NCBI RefSeq assembly: GCF_025751535.1
Contig: NZ_JAOWLC010000006.1
Coordinates: 1-64,000, forward strand
DNA length: 64,000 nt
Source: Lentibacter sp. XHP0401
Lineage (GTDB): Bacteria; Pseudomonadota; Alphaproteobacteria; Rhodobacterales; Rhodobacteraceae
Direction: 5' to 3'
Shown here: piece by piece, positions 1 to 8,194 of the stretch
How positions within the stretch are numbered: position 1 is the stretch's first letter
Layout of the letters: every line of letters starts with the position of its first letter
The notes under the pieces: generated by a model
What the model saw: only the letters and a program-made list of their open reading frames with translations
Told to the model about the DNA's origin: nothing
Database searches by the model: none
Position numbers and translations under genes: made by a program

Positions 1-87
1 ACACCCCCCCCCCCCCTGCCCCCACCCACCCCACCCCAACAAACCCCCCCCGGGGGGGGGGGCGGCCCCCCCCCCCCCCCCCCCCCC
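1..87. other. Low-complexity C/G homopolymer at window edge
   Basis: Almost only C, then a G run, then C again (C run about 66-87), with no codon structure. It looks like a contig-end sequencing or assembly artefact rather than genomic sequence. Normal sequence begins at about 88, so the 5' flank of the first gene is only about 77 reliable bases. Confidence 0.7.
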
Positions 88-152
88 AACGCATCACAAT
101 AGCTGAATCCTCTTGTCAGCGGGGTAATTTTCATTACCATGTTAACAAAACA

Positions 153-158
153 AAGGAG
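153..158 (+). promoter_or_regulatory. Ribosome binding site of the first gene
   Basis: AAGGAG lies 6 bases before the ATG at 165. It fixes the start of the decarboxylase against an overlapping out-of-frame ATG at 139. Confidence 0.7.
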
Positions 159-164
159 CCAAAC

Positions 165-1574
165 ATGCGCTGGACTGATTTTCCCAAATGGGGCCGCTAC
201 GTGGCCGATTGGGCCGCCGAGTATCACGGCTCCCTGCGCCAGCGCCCCGTGCGTGCACAAACCAAACCTGGCGAAATCGCAGCCCAACTGGCCCCCGCGG
301 CCCCCGAACAAGGCCAGCCTGTCGACGAGGTGATCAAGGATTTCGAACGCATCGTCATGCCCGGTATCACCCACTGGCAACACCCGCGTTTCTTTGCTTA
401 CTTCCCCTCCAACGCCTCGCCCGCTGCCGTGCTCGCGGATTTCTTCACAACGGTCATGGCCCCGCAATGTATGCTCTGGCAAACCTCGCCCGCCGCCACC
501 GAAATGGAAACCCGCATGATGGACTGGCTGCGCGACGCGCTTGGCCTGCCGCAAGCCTTCCACGGCGTCATTCAGGACAGCGCCAGCGGAGCCACACTCG
601 CCGCCGTGCTCACCATGCGCGAACGCAGCCTCAACTGGGCCGGCAATCAGGATGGCCTGTCAGACCAACCCCGCCTGCGCATCTATGCTTCCGAGGAGGT
701 CCATACCTCGGTTGACCGCGCGATCTGGATTTCGGGCATCGGCCAAAATAACCTTGTCCGCATCCCCACCCAAGGCCCGATGCGCGCCATGGACCCCGCC
801 AAGCTCGACGCCGCCATCAAGGCTGACATCGACGCAGGGTATCTCCCCGCTGGCGTCATCGCCTGCACCGGCGGCACAGGCACAGGCGCTTGCGATGACA
901 TTTCCGCCACCTGCGATGTCGCCGCCGCCCACGGGCTTTACACCCATGTCGATGCGGCCTGGGCAGGCTCGGCCATGCTCTGCGAAGAGTTCCGCACGCT
1001 CTGGAAAGGCGTAGAGAAAGCCGACAGCGTAGTGCTCAACCCCCACAAATGGATGGGCACACAGTTTGACCTCTCCGCCCATTTCGTGCGCGCGCCGGAA
1101 GACCTCACCCGCACCCTGGCAATCCAGCCCGAGTATCTGAAAACACACGGAAAAGACGGGATCATAAACTACTCCGAATGGTCTGTCCCCCTCGGCCGCC
1201 GCTTCCGTGCACTGAAACTCTGGTTTCTCTTCCGCACCTATGGCCTTGAAGGCCTGCGCACCATGCTGCGCAACCATGTGACATGGTCCGAAGAGCTCTG
1301 CGAGCGCTTCCGCACCACACCCGACTTCGAGATTGTCACAGAACCGGTGCTCTCGCTCTTCACCTTCCGCTATGCACCCAAAGGCGCAAGCGATCTTGAC
1401 GCGCTCAACCAGCGCCTTGTCGATGTAGTGAATGACGATGGCCGCATCTACATCACCCAAACCCGCACCAAAGGCGCGCTTGTCATCCGCTTTCAGGCAG
1501 GCCAGTTTGAAGCAACCCGCGACGATGTGATGACCGCCTACGACGTGATCACCGAACTCGCAGCCACTCTTTAA
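165..1574 (+). CDS. Pyridoxal-5'-phosphate-dependent group II decarboxylase (aromatic-L-amino-acid decarboxylase family)
   Basis: 469-residue cytosolic enzyme of fold type I. The PLP-binding lysine is Lys295 in NPHKWMG, and the cofactor-ring aspartate is Asp263 in HVDAAWAG. The N-terminal stretch HPRFFAYFPSNASPAAVLAD and the SGATLAAV segment are typical of aromatic amino acid decarboxylases. Length fits the family (about 470-480). Expected activity is decarboxylation of an aromatic L-amino acid to its amine; the exact substrate cannot be read from sequence. The HpaI-type aldolase starts 10 bases after its stop, so the two are likely cotranscribed. An amine product would fit the amine-processing cluster downstream, but that link is inference. 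Confidence 0.88.
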   Translation: MRWTDFPKWGRYVADWAAEYHGSLRQRPVRAQTKPGEIAAQLAPAAPEQGQPVDEVIKDFERIVMPGITHWQHPRFFAYFPSNASPAAVLADFFTTVMAPQCMLWQTSPAATEMETRMMDWLRDALGLPQAFHGVIQDSASGATLAAVLTMRERSLNWAGNQDGLSDQPRLRIYASEEVHTSVDRAIWISGIGQNNLVRIPTQGPMRAMDPAKLDAAIKADIDAGYLPAGVIACTGGTGTGACDDISATCDVAAAHGLYTHVDAAWAGSAMLCEEFRTLWKGVEKADSVVLNPHKWMGTQFDLSAHFVRAPEDLTRTLAIQPEYLKTHGKDGIINYSEWSVPLGRRFRALKLWFLFRTYGLEGLRTMLRNHVTWSEELCERFRTTPDFEIVTEPVLSLFTFRYAPKGASDLDALNQRLVDVVNDDGRIYITQTRTKGALVIRFQAGQFEATRDDVMTAYDVITELAATL

Positions 1575-1584
1575 GGAGACACCT

Positions 1585-2358
1585 ATGCCAGCGCCCCACA
1601 ACCCTTTCAAAGCCGCTCTGAAAGCGGGTAAAAAACAGCTTGGCTGCTGGTCGAGCTTTGCACACCCCTACCCCGTCGAAATGGTCGCGACAGCGGGCTT
1701 TGACTGGATCGTGATCGACGGCGAACACGCCCCGAACGATCTGCAAACCATCACTGCACAGTTGCAAGTGCTCGATGGCAAACACTCCCACGCTGTTGTG
1801 CGTATCCCGACAGGCAACGACTGGCTTGTGAAACAGGTGCTCGACGCAGGCGCGCAAACTGTCCTTGTGCCGATGGTCGACACGGCCGAACAAGCGGCGC
1901 AACTCGTGCGTGCCATGCGCTACCCGCCGCACGGCATCCGCGGCGCAGGCGCGGCAGGTGCCCGGGCTTCTCACTTCGGCTCGATCACAGATTATGTCCA
2001 AACAGCCAACGATCAGGTCTGTTTGCTGGTGCAGGTCGAAACCCGCCTCGGCATGGAAAACCTCGATGCGATCCTGCAGGTTGAAGGCGTCGATGGTGTC
2101 TTTATCGGCCCTGCTGATCTGGCTGCCGATATGGGCTATCCGGGCAATTCGGCAGCCGACGAGGTGAAATCCGCAATTAAGGATATGCTCACCCGCATCG
2201 GCGCATCGGACAAAGCCGCAGGCATCCTCGGCGTGAGCGAAGCGGCAACGCAGGACTACGCCGATTGGGGCGCGCAGTTCCTTGCCGTGGGTGTTGATGT
2301 GGGTGTGTTCACCAAGGCGATCCGCGATCTTGAGGGGCAATGGCGCTCGCGCATCTGA
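1585..2358 (+). CDS. HpcH/HpaI family aldolase (2-keto-3-deoxy sugar acid / HKHD aldolase-like)
   Basis: 257 residues, class II metal-dependent pyruvate aldolase fold. Visible motifs are VIDGEHAPND with the catalytic His48, VQVET with the metal-binding Glu, and GVFIGPADLAADMG with the metal-binding Asp. The family cleaves 4-hydroxy-2-oxo acids to pyruvate plus an aldehyde (HpaI, GarL and RhmA are relatives that sequence alone does not separate). RBS AAGGAGA precedes the ATG. It sits 10 bases after the decarboxylase and before a GntR regulator, so it probably belongs to a small catabolic operon. Confidence 0.85.
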   Translation: MPAPHNPFKAALKAGKKQLGCWSSFAHPYPVEMVATAGFDWIVIDGEHAPNDLQTITAQLQVLDGKHSHAVVRIPTGNDWLVKQVLDAGAQTVLVPMVDTAEQAAQLVRAMRYPPHGIRGAGAAGARASHFGSITDYVQTANDQVCLLVQVETRLGMENLDAILQVEGVDGVFIGPADLAADMGYPGNSAADEVKSAIKDMLTRIGASDKAAGILGVSEAATQDYADWGAQFLAVGVDVGVFTKAIRDLEGQWRSRI

Positions 2359-2362
2359 TTTC

Positions 2363-2445
2363 GAATTGCGCTGCGCGCAATCCGACCAAGAGCGAGGGGG
2401 CCAGCCCCCTCGCGCTCCCCCAAGGCATTTTGGAACAGAAGAAGC
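2363..2445. repeat. Paired-hairpin intergenic repeat, copy 1
   Basis: Two consecutive stem-loops. ATTGCGC (2365-2371) pairs with GCGCAAT (2375-2381) over a 3-base loop. Then GCGAGGGGG (2392-2400) pairs with CCCCCTCGC (2405-2413) over CCAG. The spacer TCCGACC between the hairpins is shared with the copy at 53441, where the first stem has the same geometry. It lies between the aldolase and the GntR gene and could also act as a terminator, although no T-tract follows. Confidence 0.6.
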
Positions 2446-2511
2446 ATATTTAATGCGTCTTTGAATATTTACTGTCTGGACTAAAATCTGAATTTGCGCC
2501 AGTTTGGGCCT

Positions 2512-3162
2512 ATGGCTGGCCAAACTGAAACCATCATCAGCGCAATTCTGCGCGACATCGAAACAGGAGCTTTGCGCCCCGGTGATTTCATTGAAGACGG
2601 CGCCATCATGGCACTACATGATGTGTCTCGCACACCTGTGCGCGAAGCGCTGATCCAGCTCGAAACCTCGGGGCTTGTCGAACGTGTCGCGCGCAAGGGA
2701 GCGGTTGTGTTCCGCCCGACACTGGAGCAGTTTCTGGCCATTCTGGAAGTGCATGCCAAGCTGGAAGGTCAGGCCGCCGGGCTCGCGGCGCGCAGGCTTT
2801 CAAACACCCATGCGCAGGCTCTGGAGGCGGCGGTTACAGCCTGTGAGGCACATGCACAAAAACATGGAGACGGCGCGCCCGACGCATACTACCAGCTCAA
2901 CATGGACTTTCACCGCGTGGTGGCAGAAGCCGCCGGCAATCCCTATTTGCTCGAGATGATCAAAACCAACGCACGCAAGCTCATGGCCTATTACCGCGCG
3001 CGATATCACTACAAAGGCGTCATCGCGACTTCTGCCAAAGAACACCGTGTCATCGCCGATCTTATCTTCGCGCGCGAGGCCATCGAAGCCGAAACCGCCA
3101 TGGAGCGCCATGTGAGCTTTGACCATGTCACAGCACTTGATCTTCTCGCAGCGTTAAGCTGA
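2512..3162 (+). CDS. GntR family transcriptional regulator, FadR/FCD subfamily
   Basis: 216 residues from ATG 2512; an in-frame TTG at 2494 would add six residues. The N-terminal winged helix covers about residues 5-70 and includes LRPGDFIEDGAIMALHDVSR and TPVREALIQLETSGLVER. A C-terminal all-helical FCD effector domain follows (about 80-205), with metal-ligand positions typical of the family (DFHRVVAEAAGN and SAKEHRVIADLI). Such proteins usually repress neighbouring catabolic genes and respond to a carboxylic acid effector. The 3' end overlaps the convergent amidotransferase by 9 bases. Likely regulates the decarboxylase/aldolase genes or the P450 cluster; which one is not visible. Confidence 0.85.
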   Translation: MAGQTETIISAILRDIETGALRPGDFIEDGAIMALHDVSRTPVREALIQLETSGLVERVARKGAVVFRPTLEQFLAILEVHAKLEGQAAGLAARRLSNTHAQALEAAVTACEAHAQKHGDGAPDAYYQLNMDFHRVVAEAAGNPYLLEMIKTNARKLMAYYRARYHYKGVIATSAKEHRVIADLIFAREAIEAETAMERHVSFDHVTALDLLAALS

Positions 3163-3834
3163 CTTTCCCTCTAAAAACAAGGCCATACGTTCCGCCATAC
3201 CGGTCATGTCCGCAGGTCCGACCATAGAGGCCCGCGCCGCTTCTGTAACGGCAAGCGGCAGTTCACTCGCCAGTTCCTCAACCAGTGCCGCCATAAAATC
3301 GGGCTCCATCTCGGGGTGATACTGCGTGGTCATGATCCGTCCGATCTGAAAGCCCCCCACAGGGCAACCCGGGCCTGTTGCGATCACGTCTGCTCCTTCC
3401 GGAAGCCGCGAAACCTGCTCGATATGCGAGGCGTAAAGTGGCAGGCGCGCCTCGCCCAGATTAACGTCAACAAGGCCATGCACCCAGCCGTCAGGGTTGC
3501 GGCTCACCTCGCCACCCAGAGCCTTGGCAATCGCCTGATGCCCGAAACACGCACCAATCATCGGCACATCTGCGGCATATATTTCGCGGATCACTTCTAA
3601 TAACCGCGCCACCCAAGGCGCATCGGAATTCACCGAAGAGGGAGACCCTGTAATCATCACACCGTCAATGCCGTCAAGACTTTCGGGAAAGACCCCATCC
3701 TTCACCTCATAGGCCGTAAAGCACCAGTCGGGCCGCACTCTCCGCATCATCGAGGGAAACTTCTCGCCATCCTTTGGCCAAGCCTGCGCAAAGGTGCTTT
3801 CGTCGGTGTTTGTCACCAGAACCGCAATGTGCAT
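3154..3834 (-). CDS. Class I glutamine amidotransferase-like hydrolase
   Basis: 226 residues. The start is the ATG at 3834, preceded by GAGGAG, rather than a longer in-frame start at 3849. The GATase-1 triad is complete: Cys96 in GACFGHQ, His173 and Glu175 in QYHPEME. It is a stand-alone domain of the GMP-synthase-like type with no synthetase partner domain. Divergently transcribed from the P450/ligase/ferredoxin genes with an 87-base shared promoter region. In aniline (AtdA2) and isopropylamine pathways, similar free-standing amidotransferases hydrolyse gamma-glutamyl amides; given the ligase next door the same role is inferred here. Confidence 0.85.
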   Translation of the reverse strand: MHIAVLVTNTDESTFAQAWPKDGEKFPSMMRRVRPDWCFTAYEVKDGVFPESLDGIDGVMITGSPSSVNSDAPWVARLLEVIREIYAADVPMIGACFGHQAIAKALGGEVSRNPDGWVHGLVDVNLGEARLPLYASHIEQVSRLPEGADVIATGPGCPVGGFQIGRIMTTQYHPEMEPDFMAALVEELASELPLAVTEAARASMVGPADMTGMAERMALFLEGKSA

Positions 3835-3921
3835 CGGGTATCTCCTCAAAGATTCTTCTTTACATATTTATATGCCCTCATAATATACTTAACAAGTGAA
3901 ACTGGAAGTGAGGCTGCCCCT

Positions 3922-5178
3922 ATGACTGTCTGGACACCAACCGATGACGGCTACGCCGACCTTTCAAGCCACGACACATTCGAGCAAGGCGCACCGCACA
4001 ACACCTTCAAACGCCTGCGCGATGAAGACCCTGTGAGCTGGACCGAGTATGAAGGCGGTGAAAATTACTGGTCCGTCACCCGCCAGGCCGACATTCTGGA
4101 AATGAACCGCAATACAGCTGTCTTTTCCTCCGCGCGCGGCATCCGCATGGAAGACCAATCATATGAGGAATACCTCGCGCGCCGCACCTTTCAGGAAACC
4201 GACGCGCCAGAGCATATGAAAACCCGTATCAAGGTGGCCAAGGCCTTTTCCAAGCCTGTGATCGCGCAGTTCGAACAAGAGATAGGCACGCTCTGCGACG
4301 AAATCCTCGATGAAGCTCTCAGCGAAGACAGCTTTGACGCCACCAAGACAATCGCCCGCGAGCTGCCCATGCGCATGCTCGGGCGCATCCTCGGCCTGCC
4401 TGAAAAAGACCTGCCGTGGCTGGTCGAAAAGGGCGACGCTCTCATCGCCAACACGGACCCGGACTTTACAGACCATGTGCTCGACAAAATGCAGACCGAC
4501 GAGTTCCGCATGATGCCGTTCAACTCCCCCGCAGGCGCCGAGCTTTACCTCTATGCCAAAGACCTCATGGCGCAGAAAGAAGCAGCAGGCGACACAGAGG
4601 GCGTGCTGCACATGATCCTGCAGCCCGACAAGGACGGTAACACCATCTCGCAGGAAGAGTTTCGCAACTTCTTCTGCCTTCTCGTCGCGGCAGGCAACGA
4701 CACCACACGCTACTCGATCGCCGCAGGCATTCAGGCCATGTGCCACCAGCCCGAGCTGCTTGGCCAGATGCAAACCGGCGATATCTGGGCCACAGCGCCC
4801 GACGAAATCATCCGCTGGGCCACCCCTGCGCTCTACTTCCGCCGCACCGCCGCGCAAGACTATGAGGCGCACGGCAAAACCATTCGCGAAGGCGACAAGG
4901 TGCTCTTCTGGTGGAGTTCAGGCAACCGCGACGAACGCGCCTTTGATGCGCCCATGCGTGTGAACCTTGCGCGTGAGAACAACCGCCACGTCAGCTTCGG
5001 CCAAGGCGGCCCGCACGTCTGCCTCGGCATGTGGCTGGCGCGGCTCGAAGTGCGGGTTCTGTTTCAAAAGCTTGCCAAACGCATCTCGCATATCGAAGCT
5101 GACGGAGAGCATAAATTCCTGCGTTCGAATTTCGTCGGCGGGATCAAATCACTGCCCGTTCGCATCAAGCGTGCCTGA
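3922..5178 (+). CDS. Cytochrome P450 monooxygenase
   Basis: 418 residues from ATG 3922, with a GA-rich ribosome-binding region upstream; an in-frame extension to 3829 lacks P450 similarity. The oxygen-binding I-helix motif is AAGNDTTR (256-263), the K-helix has EIIR, and the heme loop is FGQGGPHVCLG with proximal Cys367. The extra residue in the heme loop is normal in CYP124/125/142-like bacterial P450s. Soluble, class I type needing a ferredoxin; a 2Fe-2S ferredoxin is encoded two genes downstream. No ferredoxin reductase is in the window. First gene of a P450-ligase-ferredoxin operon; substrate unknown, possibly a gamma-glutamyl amide. Confidence 0.92.
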   Translation: MTVWTPTDDGYADLSSHDTFEQGAPHNTFKRLRDEDPVSWTEYEGGENYWSVTRQADILEMNRNTAVFSSARGIRMEDQSYEEYLARRTFQETDAPEHMKTRIKVAKAFSKPVIAQFEQEIGTLCDEILDEALSEDSFDATKTIARELPMRMLGRILGLPEKDLPWLVEKGDALIANTDPDFTDHVLDKMQTDEFRMMPFNSPAGAELYLYAKDLMAQKEAAGDTEGVLHMILQPDKDGNTISQEEFRNFFCLLVAAGNDTTRYSIAAGIQAMCHQPELLGQMQTGDIWATAPDEIIRWATPALYFRRTAAQDYEAHGKTIREGDKVLFWWSSGNRDERAFDAPMRVNLARENNRHVSFGQGGPHVCLGMWLARLEVRVLFQKLAKRISHIEADGEHKFLRSNFVGGIKSLPVRIKRA

Positions 5179-5199
5179 TAGACACAAGAGAGAAACATC

Positions 5200-6489
5200 A
5201 TGAAAGACCGCCTCCGCGCCCTCTTCTGCGACCACCTTTCCATCATGCGGGGCAAATACCTGCCCGGCAGCAAGATCGCCGATGCCAGCACGCGCTTCTG
5301 CCGCTCCACCTTCGGGGTGCATTACGACAAGGATCTGCTCAACGCGCCGGGCGCCATGATGATGCAAGGCCTGCCCGACATGGAGCTGAAGTGGAAAGCG
5401 CAAGAGGTGCGAGAGAGCTGGGATGAAAACACCAAGATCGTTCTGGGCGATCTCTACGACCACGAAGGCGAGCCGCTCGCGCTCTGCCCGCGTGGCGCAC
5501 TCAAACGCGCTGTGGCGACTTGGGAGGCCAAAGGCCTCACCCCGAAAGTCGGCATAGAGCTGGAATGTTTCGCGCTCCAGACCGACGAAATGGGCCGCAT
5601 CATTCCCTACGATGCCCCCGGCGGTGTGGTCTATGGCACAGGTCCGTTTTCCGACCCCCTGCGCTTTAACGATGCCATCTGGGAAGAAGCCGAACGCCTC
5701 GGCTTCCGACTTGAGATGATCACATCGGAGTTTGACAACCCGCAGTTCGAATATGTGCTCACCTTCGACGATGCCGTGAAAGCCGTCGATGATATCGTGC
5801 TCTTCCGCCTCATGGCGCGCGAAATCGCGCTGGAGCATGGCGTGTTGCTCAGCTTCATGCCCAAACCTCTGGCCGAAGCGGGCGGCTCGGGTATGCACAT
5901 CAACTTCTCCTTCACGGACAAAAGCGGCAAGAACGCGCTGTCTTCGGGCGAAAAAGGCGGCCCCGCACATATGAATGATCTGGCAAAAGGTTGCCTCGCA
6001 GGGCTGCTGGAGCACCACAAAGGCCTCGCGGGCCTCATCGCGCCCTCCGCCAACAGCTACCAGCGGCTCCAGCCGGGGTCGCTCTCGGGCTTCTGGAAGA
6101 ACTGGGGGGGCGACCATCGTAATGTCACCACACGCATCAGCTCGGAAGGTGGCGTGAAAGCGCGGCTTGAGCACCGCATGGCCGATGCTTCTTCCAACCC
6201 CTACACCAGCACAGCCGCCGTGCTGCAGGCCAGCCTTCTGGGGCTGGAAAACGGCTATACCCTACCGCCAATGGAAACAGGCGACGGGTTTGAGAAAACC
6301 GATGCTAAGGTCAGCACCGCGATGGACCTCAAAGGCGCAACGGCAGACCTTAAGGCCGACACAGCACTGTGCACGGCCGTCGGCGAGGCGCTTTGCGCCA
6401 ACCACATCTACATGAAAGAACAGGAAGTGAAGAAGACCCGCGATCTGGAAGGCGACGCCCTACGCGACTTCTATGTGCACTTCATCTAA
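5200..6489 (+). CDS. Glutamine synthetase-like gamma-glutamyl-amine ligase
   Basis: 429 residues of the glutamine synthetase fold. The catalytic core shows GIELECF (metal ligands Glu120, Glu122), GGSGMHINFSF (229-238), NSYQRLQPGS (285-294) and RLEHRMADASSNPY. Where true glutamine synthetases have the GSGMHxH pattern, this has His233 followed by Ile-Asn, and no adenylylation-site segment is evident. It therefore belongs with the GS-like ligases that couple amines to glutamate (PuuA, GmaS, IpuC, AtdA1 types) rather than housekeeping GlnA. RBS GAGAG before ATG 5200, 21 bases after the P450 stop. Amine substrate not determinable from sequence. Confidence 0.85.
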   Translation: MKDRLRALFCDHLSIMRGKYLPGSKIADASTRFCRSTFGVHYDKDLLNAPGAMMMQGLPDMELKWKAQEVRESWDENTKIVLGDLYDHEGEPLALCPRGALKRAVATWEAKGLTPKVGIELECFALQTDEMGRIIPYDAPGGVVYGTGPFSDPLRFNDAIWEEAERLGFRLEMITSEFDNPQFEYVLTFDDAVKAVDDIVLFRLMAREIALEHGVLLSFMPKPLAEAGGSGMHINFSFTDKSGKNALSSGEKGGPAHMNDLAKGCLAGLLEHHKGLAGLIAPSANSYQRLQPGSLSGFWKNWGGDHRNVTTRISSEGGVKARLEHRMADASSNPYTSTAAVLQASLLGLENGYTLPPMETGDGFEKTDAKVSTAMDLKGATADLKADTALCTAVGEALCANHIYMKEQEVKKTRDLEGDALRDFYVHFI

Positions 6490-6501
6490 AGGGAGAAACC
6501 T

Positions 6502-6816
6502 ATGAACGTGACTTGGAAACTGCCCGACGGAAGCGAGATTTCGGCAGATGTGGCCGATGGAACCAACATGATGGAAGCCGCCGTGGCCAACAATGTGCCA
6601 AACGTCATCGGCGAATGCGGCGGCTCTTTGGCCTGCGCCACCTGCCACGTCTATGTCGATGAGGCTTGGGTCGGAAAAACAGGCTCTGTTGAAGACTTTG
6701 AAGACGCCATGCTCGACGCCACCGAAGCCGAACGCGAGCCAAACTCGCGCCTGTCCTGCCAGATCGTCGCGTCAGATGATCTGGACGGGCTCATGCTGAT
6801 CGTGCCGCAGGCGTAG
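6502..6816 (+). CDS. 2Fe-2S ferredoxin, adrenodoxin type
   Basis: 104 residues. The cluster ligands are Cys39, Cys45, Cys48 and Cys86, the C-x5-C-x2-C-x37-C pattern of vertebrate/bacterial adrenodoxin-type ferredoxins that feed class I P450s. It starts 12 bases after the GS-like gene with GGGAG as RBS, so P450, ligase and ferredoxin form one operon. It is the expected electron donor for the P450; the reductase must lie elsewhere. Confidence 0.92.
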   Translation: MNVTWKLPDGSEISADVADGTNMMEAAVANNVPNVIGECGGSLACATCHVYVDEAWVGKTGSVEDFEDAMLDATEAEREPNSRLSCQIVASDDLDGLMLIVPQA

Positions 6817-6825
6817 GTTTCGAAG

Positions 6826-6895
6826 CAAGTGCGATGACCGACAGAGCGCACTTGTTGCGCGGAGTCGGTGGGATATTTTCAGCAAGAAAAGGAAC
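6826..6895. repeat. Hairpin and partial intergenic repeat after the ferredoxin gene
   Basis: CAAGTGCG (6826-6833) pairs with CGCACTTG (6847-6854). The tail GGGATATTTTCAGCAAGAAA resembles the tail of the paired-hairpin repeat at 53441. It could end the P450 operon transcript, though no T-tract directly follows the stem. Confidence 0.4.
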
Positions 6896-6982
6896 CCCGC
6901 GGGGATCGCATTTGCGCAGGGGCTTTCGCTATTCACAAAATTAGTTTAGATTAACGAAAAACTACATTCGGGAATCCTGAAC

Positions 6983-8194
6983 ATGAGCACTTATACTCCT
7001 TCCGTCTATGATGCCGAGCCTATCCCCGCTGCAGCCCGTGCCGAGATTGAAAAGCTTTTGGGCTCAGGAGATCTCTTCCGATACACAGCACCGGAAGACG
7101 CGCCTGTCGCGCTTTTGGAGCGGGAATTCGCCGATCTTCTCGGCGCGAAATATGCACTGGCTGTGTCCTCTTGCTCGGCCGCGCTTTTTCTCTCGCTAAA
7201 GGCGCTGAACCTGCCCCGCGATGCACGCGTGCTGATCCCTGCGTTTACCTTTGCCGCCGTGCCTTCTTCGGTCATCCATGCCGATTGCGTGCCTGTGCTC
7301 TGCGAAGTGGGCGAGAATTACCGCGTTGATATGGCCGATTTCGAAGCCCGGCTGGATGACAATATCCAAGCCGTGATCATCTCCCACATGCGTGGTCATA
7401 CCTCGGATATGGACGCAATCATGGCGCTTTGTGATGCACGAGACATCCCCGTGATCGAGGATGCAGCGCATAGCCTTGGCACCACATGGCATGGCCGCAA
7501 CATCGGCACGATCGGGCGTATTGGCTGTTTTTCCTTCCAGTCCTATAAGCTTGTCAACGCAGGTGAAGGTGGCATCCTTGTCACTGATGATGCCGATCTG
7601 CTCGCTCAAACTGTCATCATGTCAGGCGCTTACGAGCACAACTGGCGCAAACATGGCGCAATTGATGAAGCCCTCGAGGCCGCCTTTGCACGCTGGCAAA
7701 ACCACCTGCCGCTTTATAACCTGCGTCTGGGAAATCTATCCGCCGCCGTGATCCGCCCGCAACTGCCACTTGTGGCCGAGCGCGTCACCAAAGGCCGTGC
7801 CAACCATGATTATGTCGCAGCACAGCTTGAGCAAAGCCCCTGGTTCACTGTGCCTGACAAGCTCGCCCCCGAAGAGCGTGCGCCTGACAGCATCCAGTTC
7901 AACCTTGTGAACATGAGCGATGAAGACACCCGCGCCTTTGCAGATGCCGCCGCCACCCGCGGCATCAAAGTGCAGGTCTTCGGAATGAGCACCGACAACG
8001 CCCGCGCCTTCTGGAACTGGAAGTTCATCAAAGGCGAACCCCCCGTTTTACCAAAAACCCGCGCTATGCTGATGCGCGCCTGTGATGCCCGTCTGCCAGC
8101 ACGGCTCACCCGTGAGCAACTTGATGTTGTGGTAGAGGCGCTTCTGGAGGCTGTGAATGAAGTCAAAGGCGCGCCTGCCCTCAAAGCAGGCTGA
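6983..8194 (+). CDS. DegT/DnrJ/EryC1/StrS family PLP-dependent aminotransferase
   Basis: 403 residues. The fold type I signature is present: the PLP-ring aspartate in VIEDAAHS (Asp160) and the internal-aldimine lysine in FSFQSYKLVNAGEGG (Lys189). Family members transaminate keto-sugars or cyclitols, but no sugar-nucleotide genes are nearby. A role in the adjacent amine pathway is possible but not shown. It is 166 bases downstream of the ferredoxin, so probably a separate transcript, and its 3' end overlaps the convergent LysR gene by 14 bases. Confidence 0.87.
   Translation: MSTYTPSVYDAEPIPAAARAEIEKLLGSGDLFRYTAPEDAPVALLEREFADLLGAKYALAVSSCSAALFLSLKALNLPRDARVLIPAFTFAAVPSSVIHADCVPVLCEVGENYRVDMADFEARLDDNIQAVIISHMRGHTSDMDAIMALCDARDIPVIEDAAHSLGTTWHGRNIGTIGRIGCFSFQSYKLVNAGEGGILVTDDADLLAQTVIMSGAYEHNWRKHGAIDEALEAAFARWQNHLPLYNLRLGNLSAAVIRPQLPLVAERVTKGRANHDYVAAQLEQSPWFTVPDKLAPEERAPDSIQFNLVNMSDEDTRAFADAAATRGIKVQVFGMSTDNARAFWNWKFIKGEPPVLPKTRAMLMRACDARLPARLTREQLDVVVEALLEAVNEVKGAPALKAG

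Noticed and set aside
1585-2358. Pairing of HpaI-type aldolase and HpaR-like regulator as a 4-hydroxyphenylacetate pathway
   Set aside because: The two lie about 50 kb apart in the window and no meta-cleavage hpa genes are present.
660-2523. Long minus-strand open frames opposite the decarboxylase and aldolase genes
   Set aside because: They mirror strongly coding plus-strand genes of high GC, carry no family motifs and have no ribosome-binding sites; shadows of codon bias.
4996-5028. Apparent one-residue insertion in the P450 heme loop (FGQGGPHVCLG)
   Set aside because: The same spacing is usual in CYP124/125/142-type bacterial P450s, so it is not an anomaly.
5149-6174. 341-codon minus-strand open frame opposite the GS-like ligase
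   Set aside because: His/Arg/Ala-rich composition without motifs, fully antisense to a gene with clear catalytic motifs.
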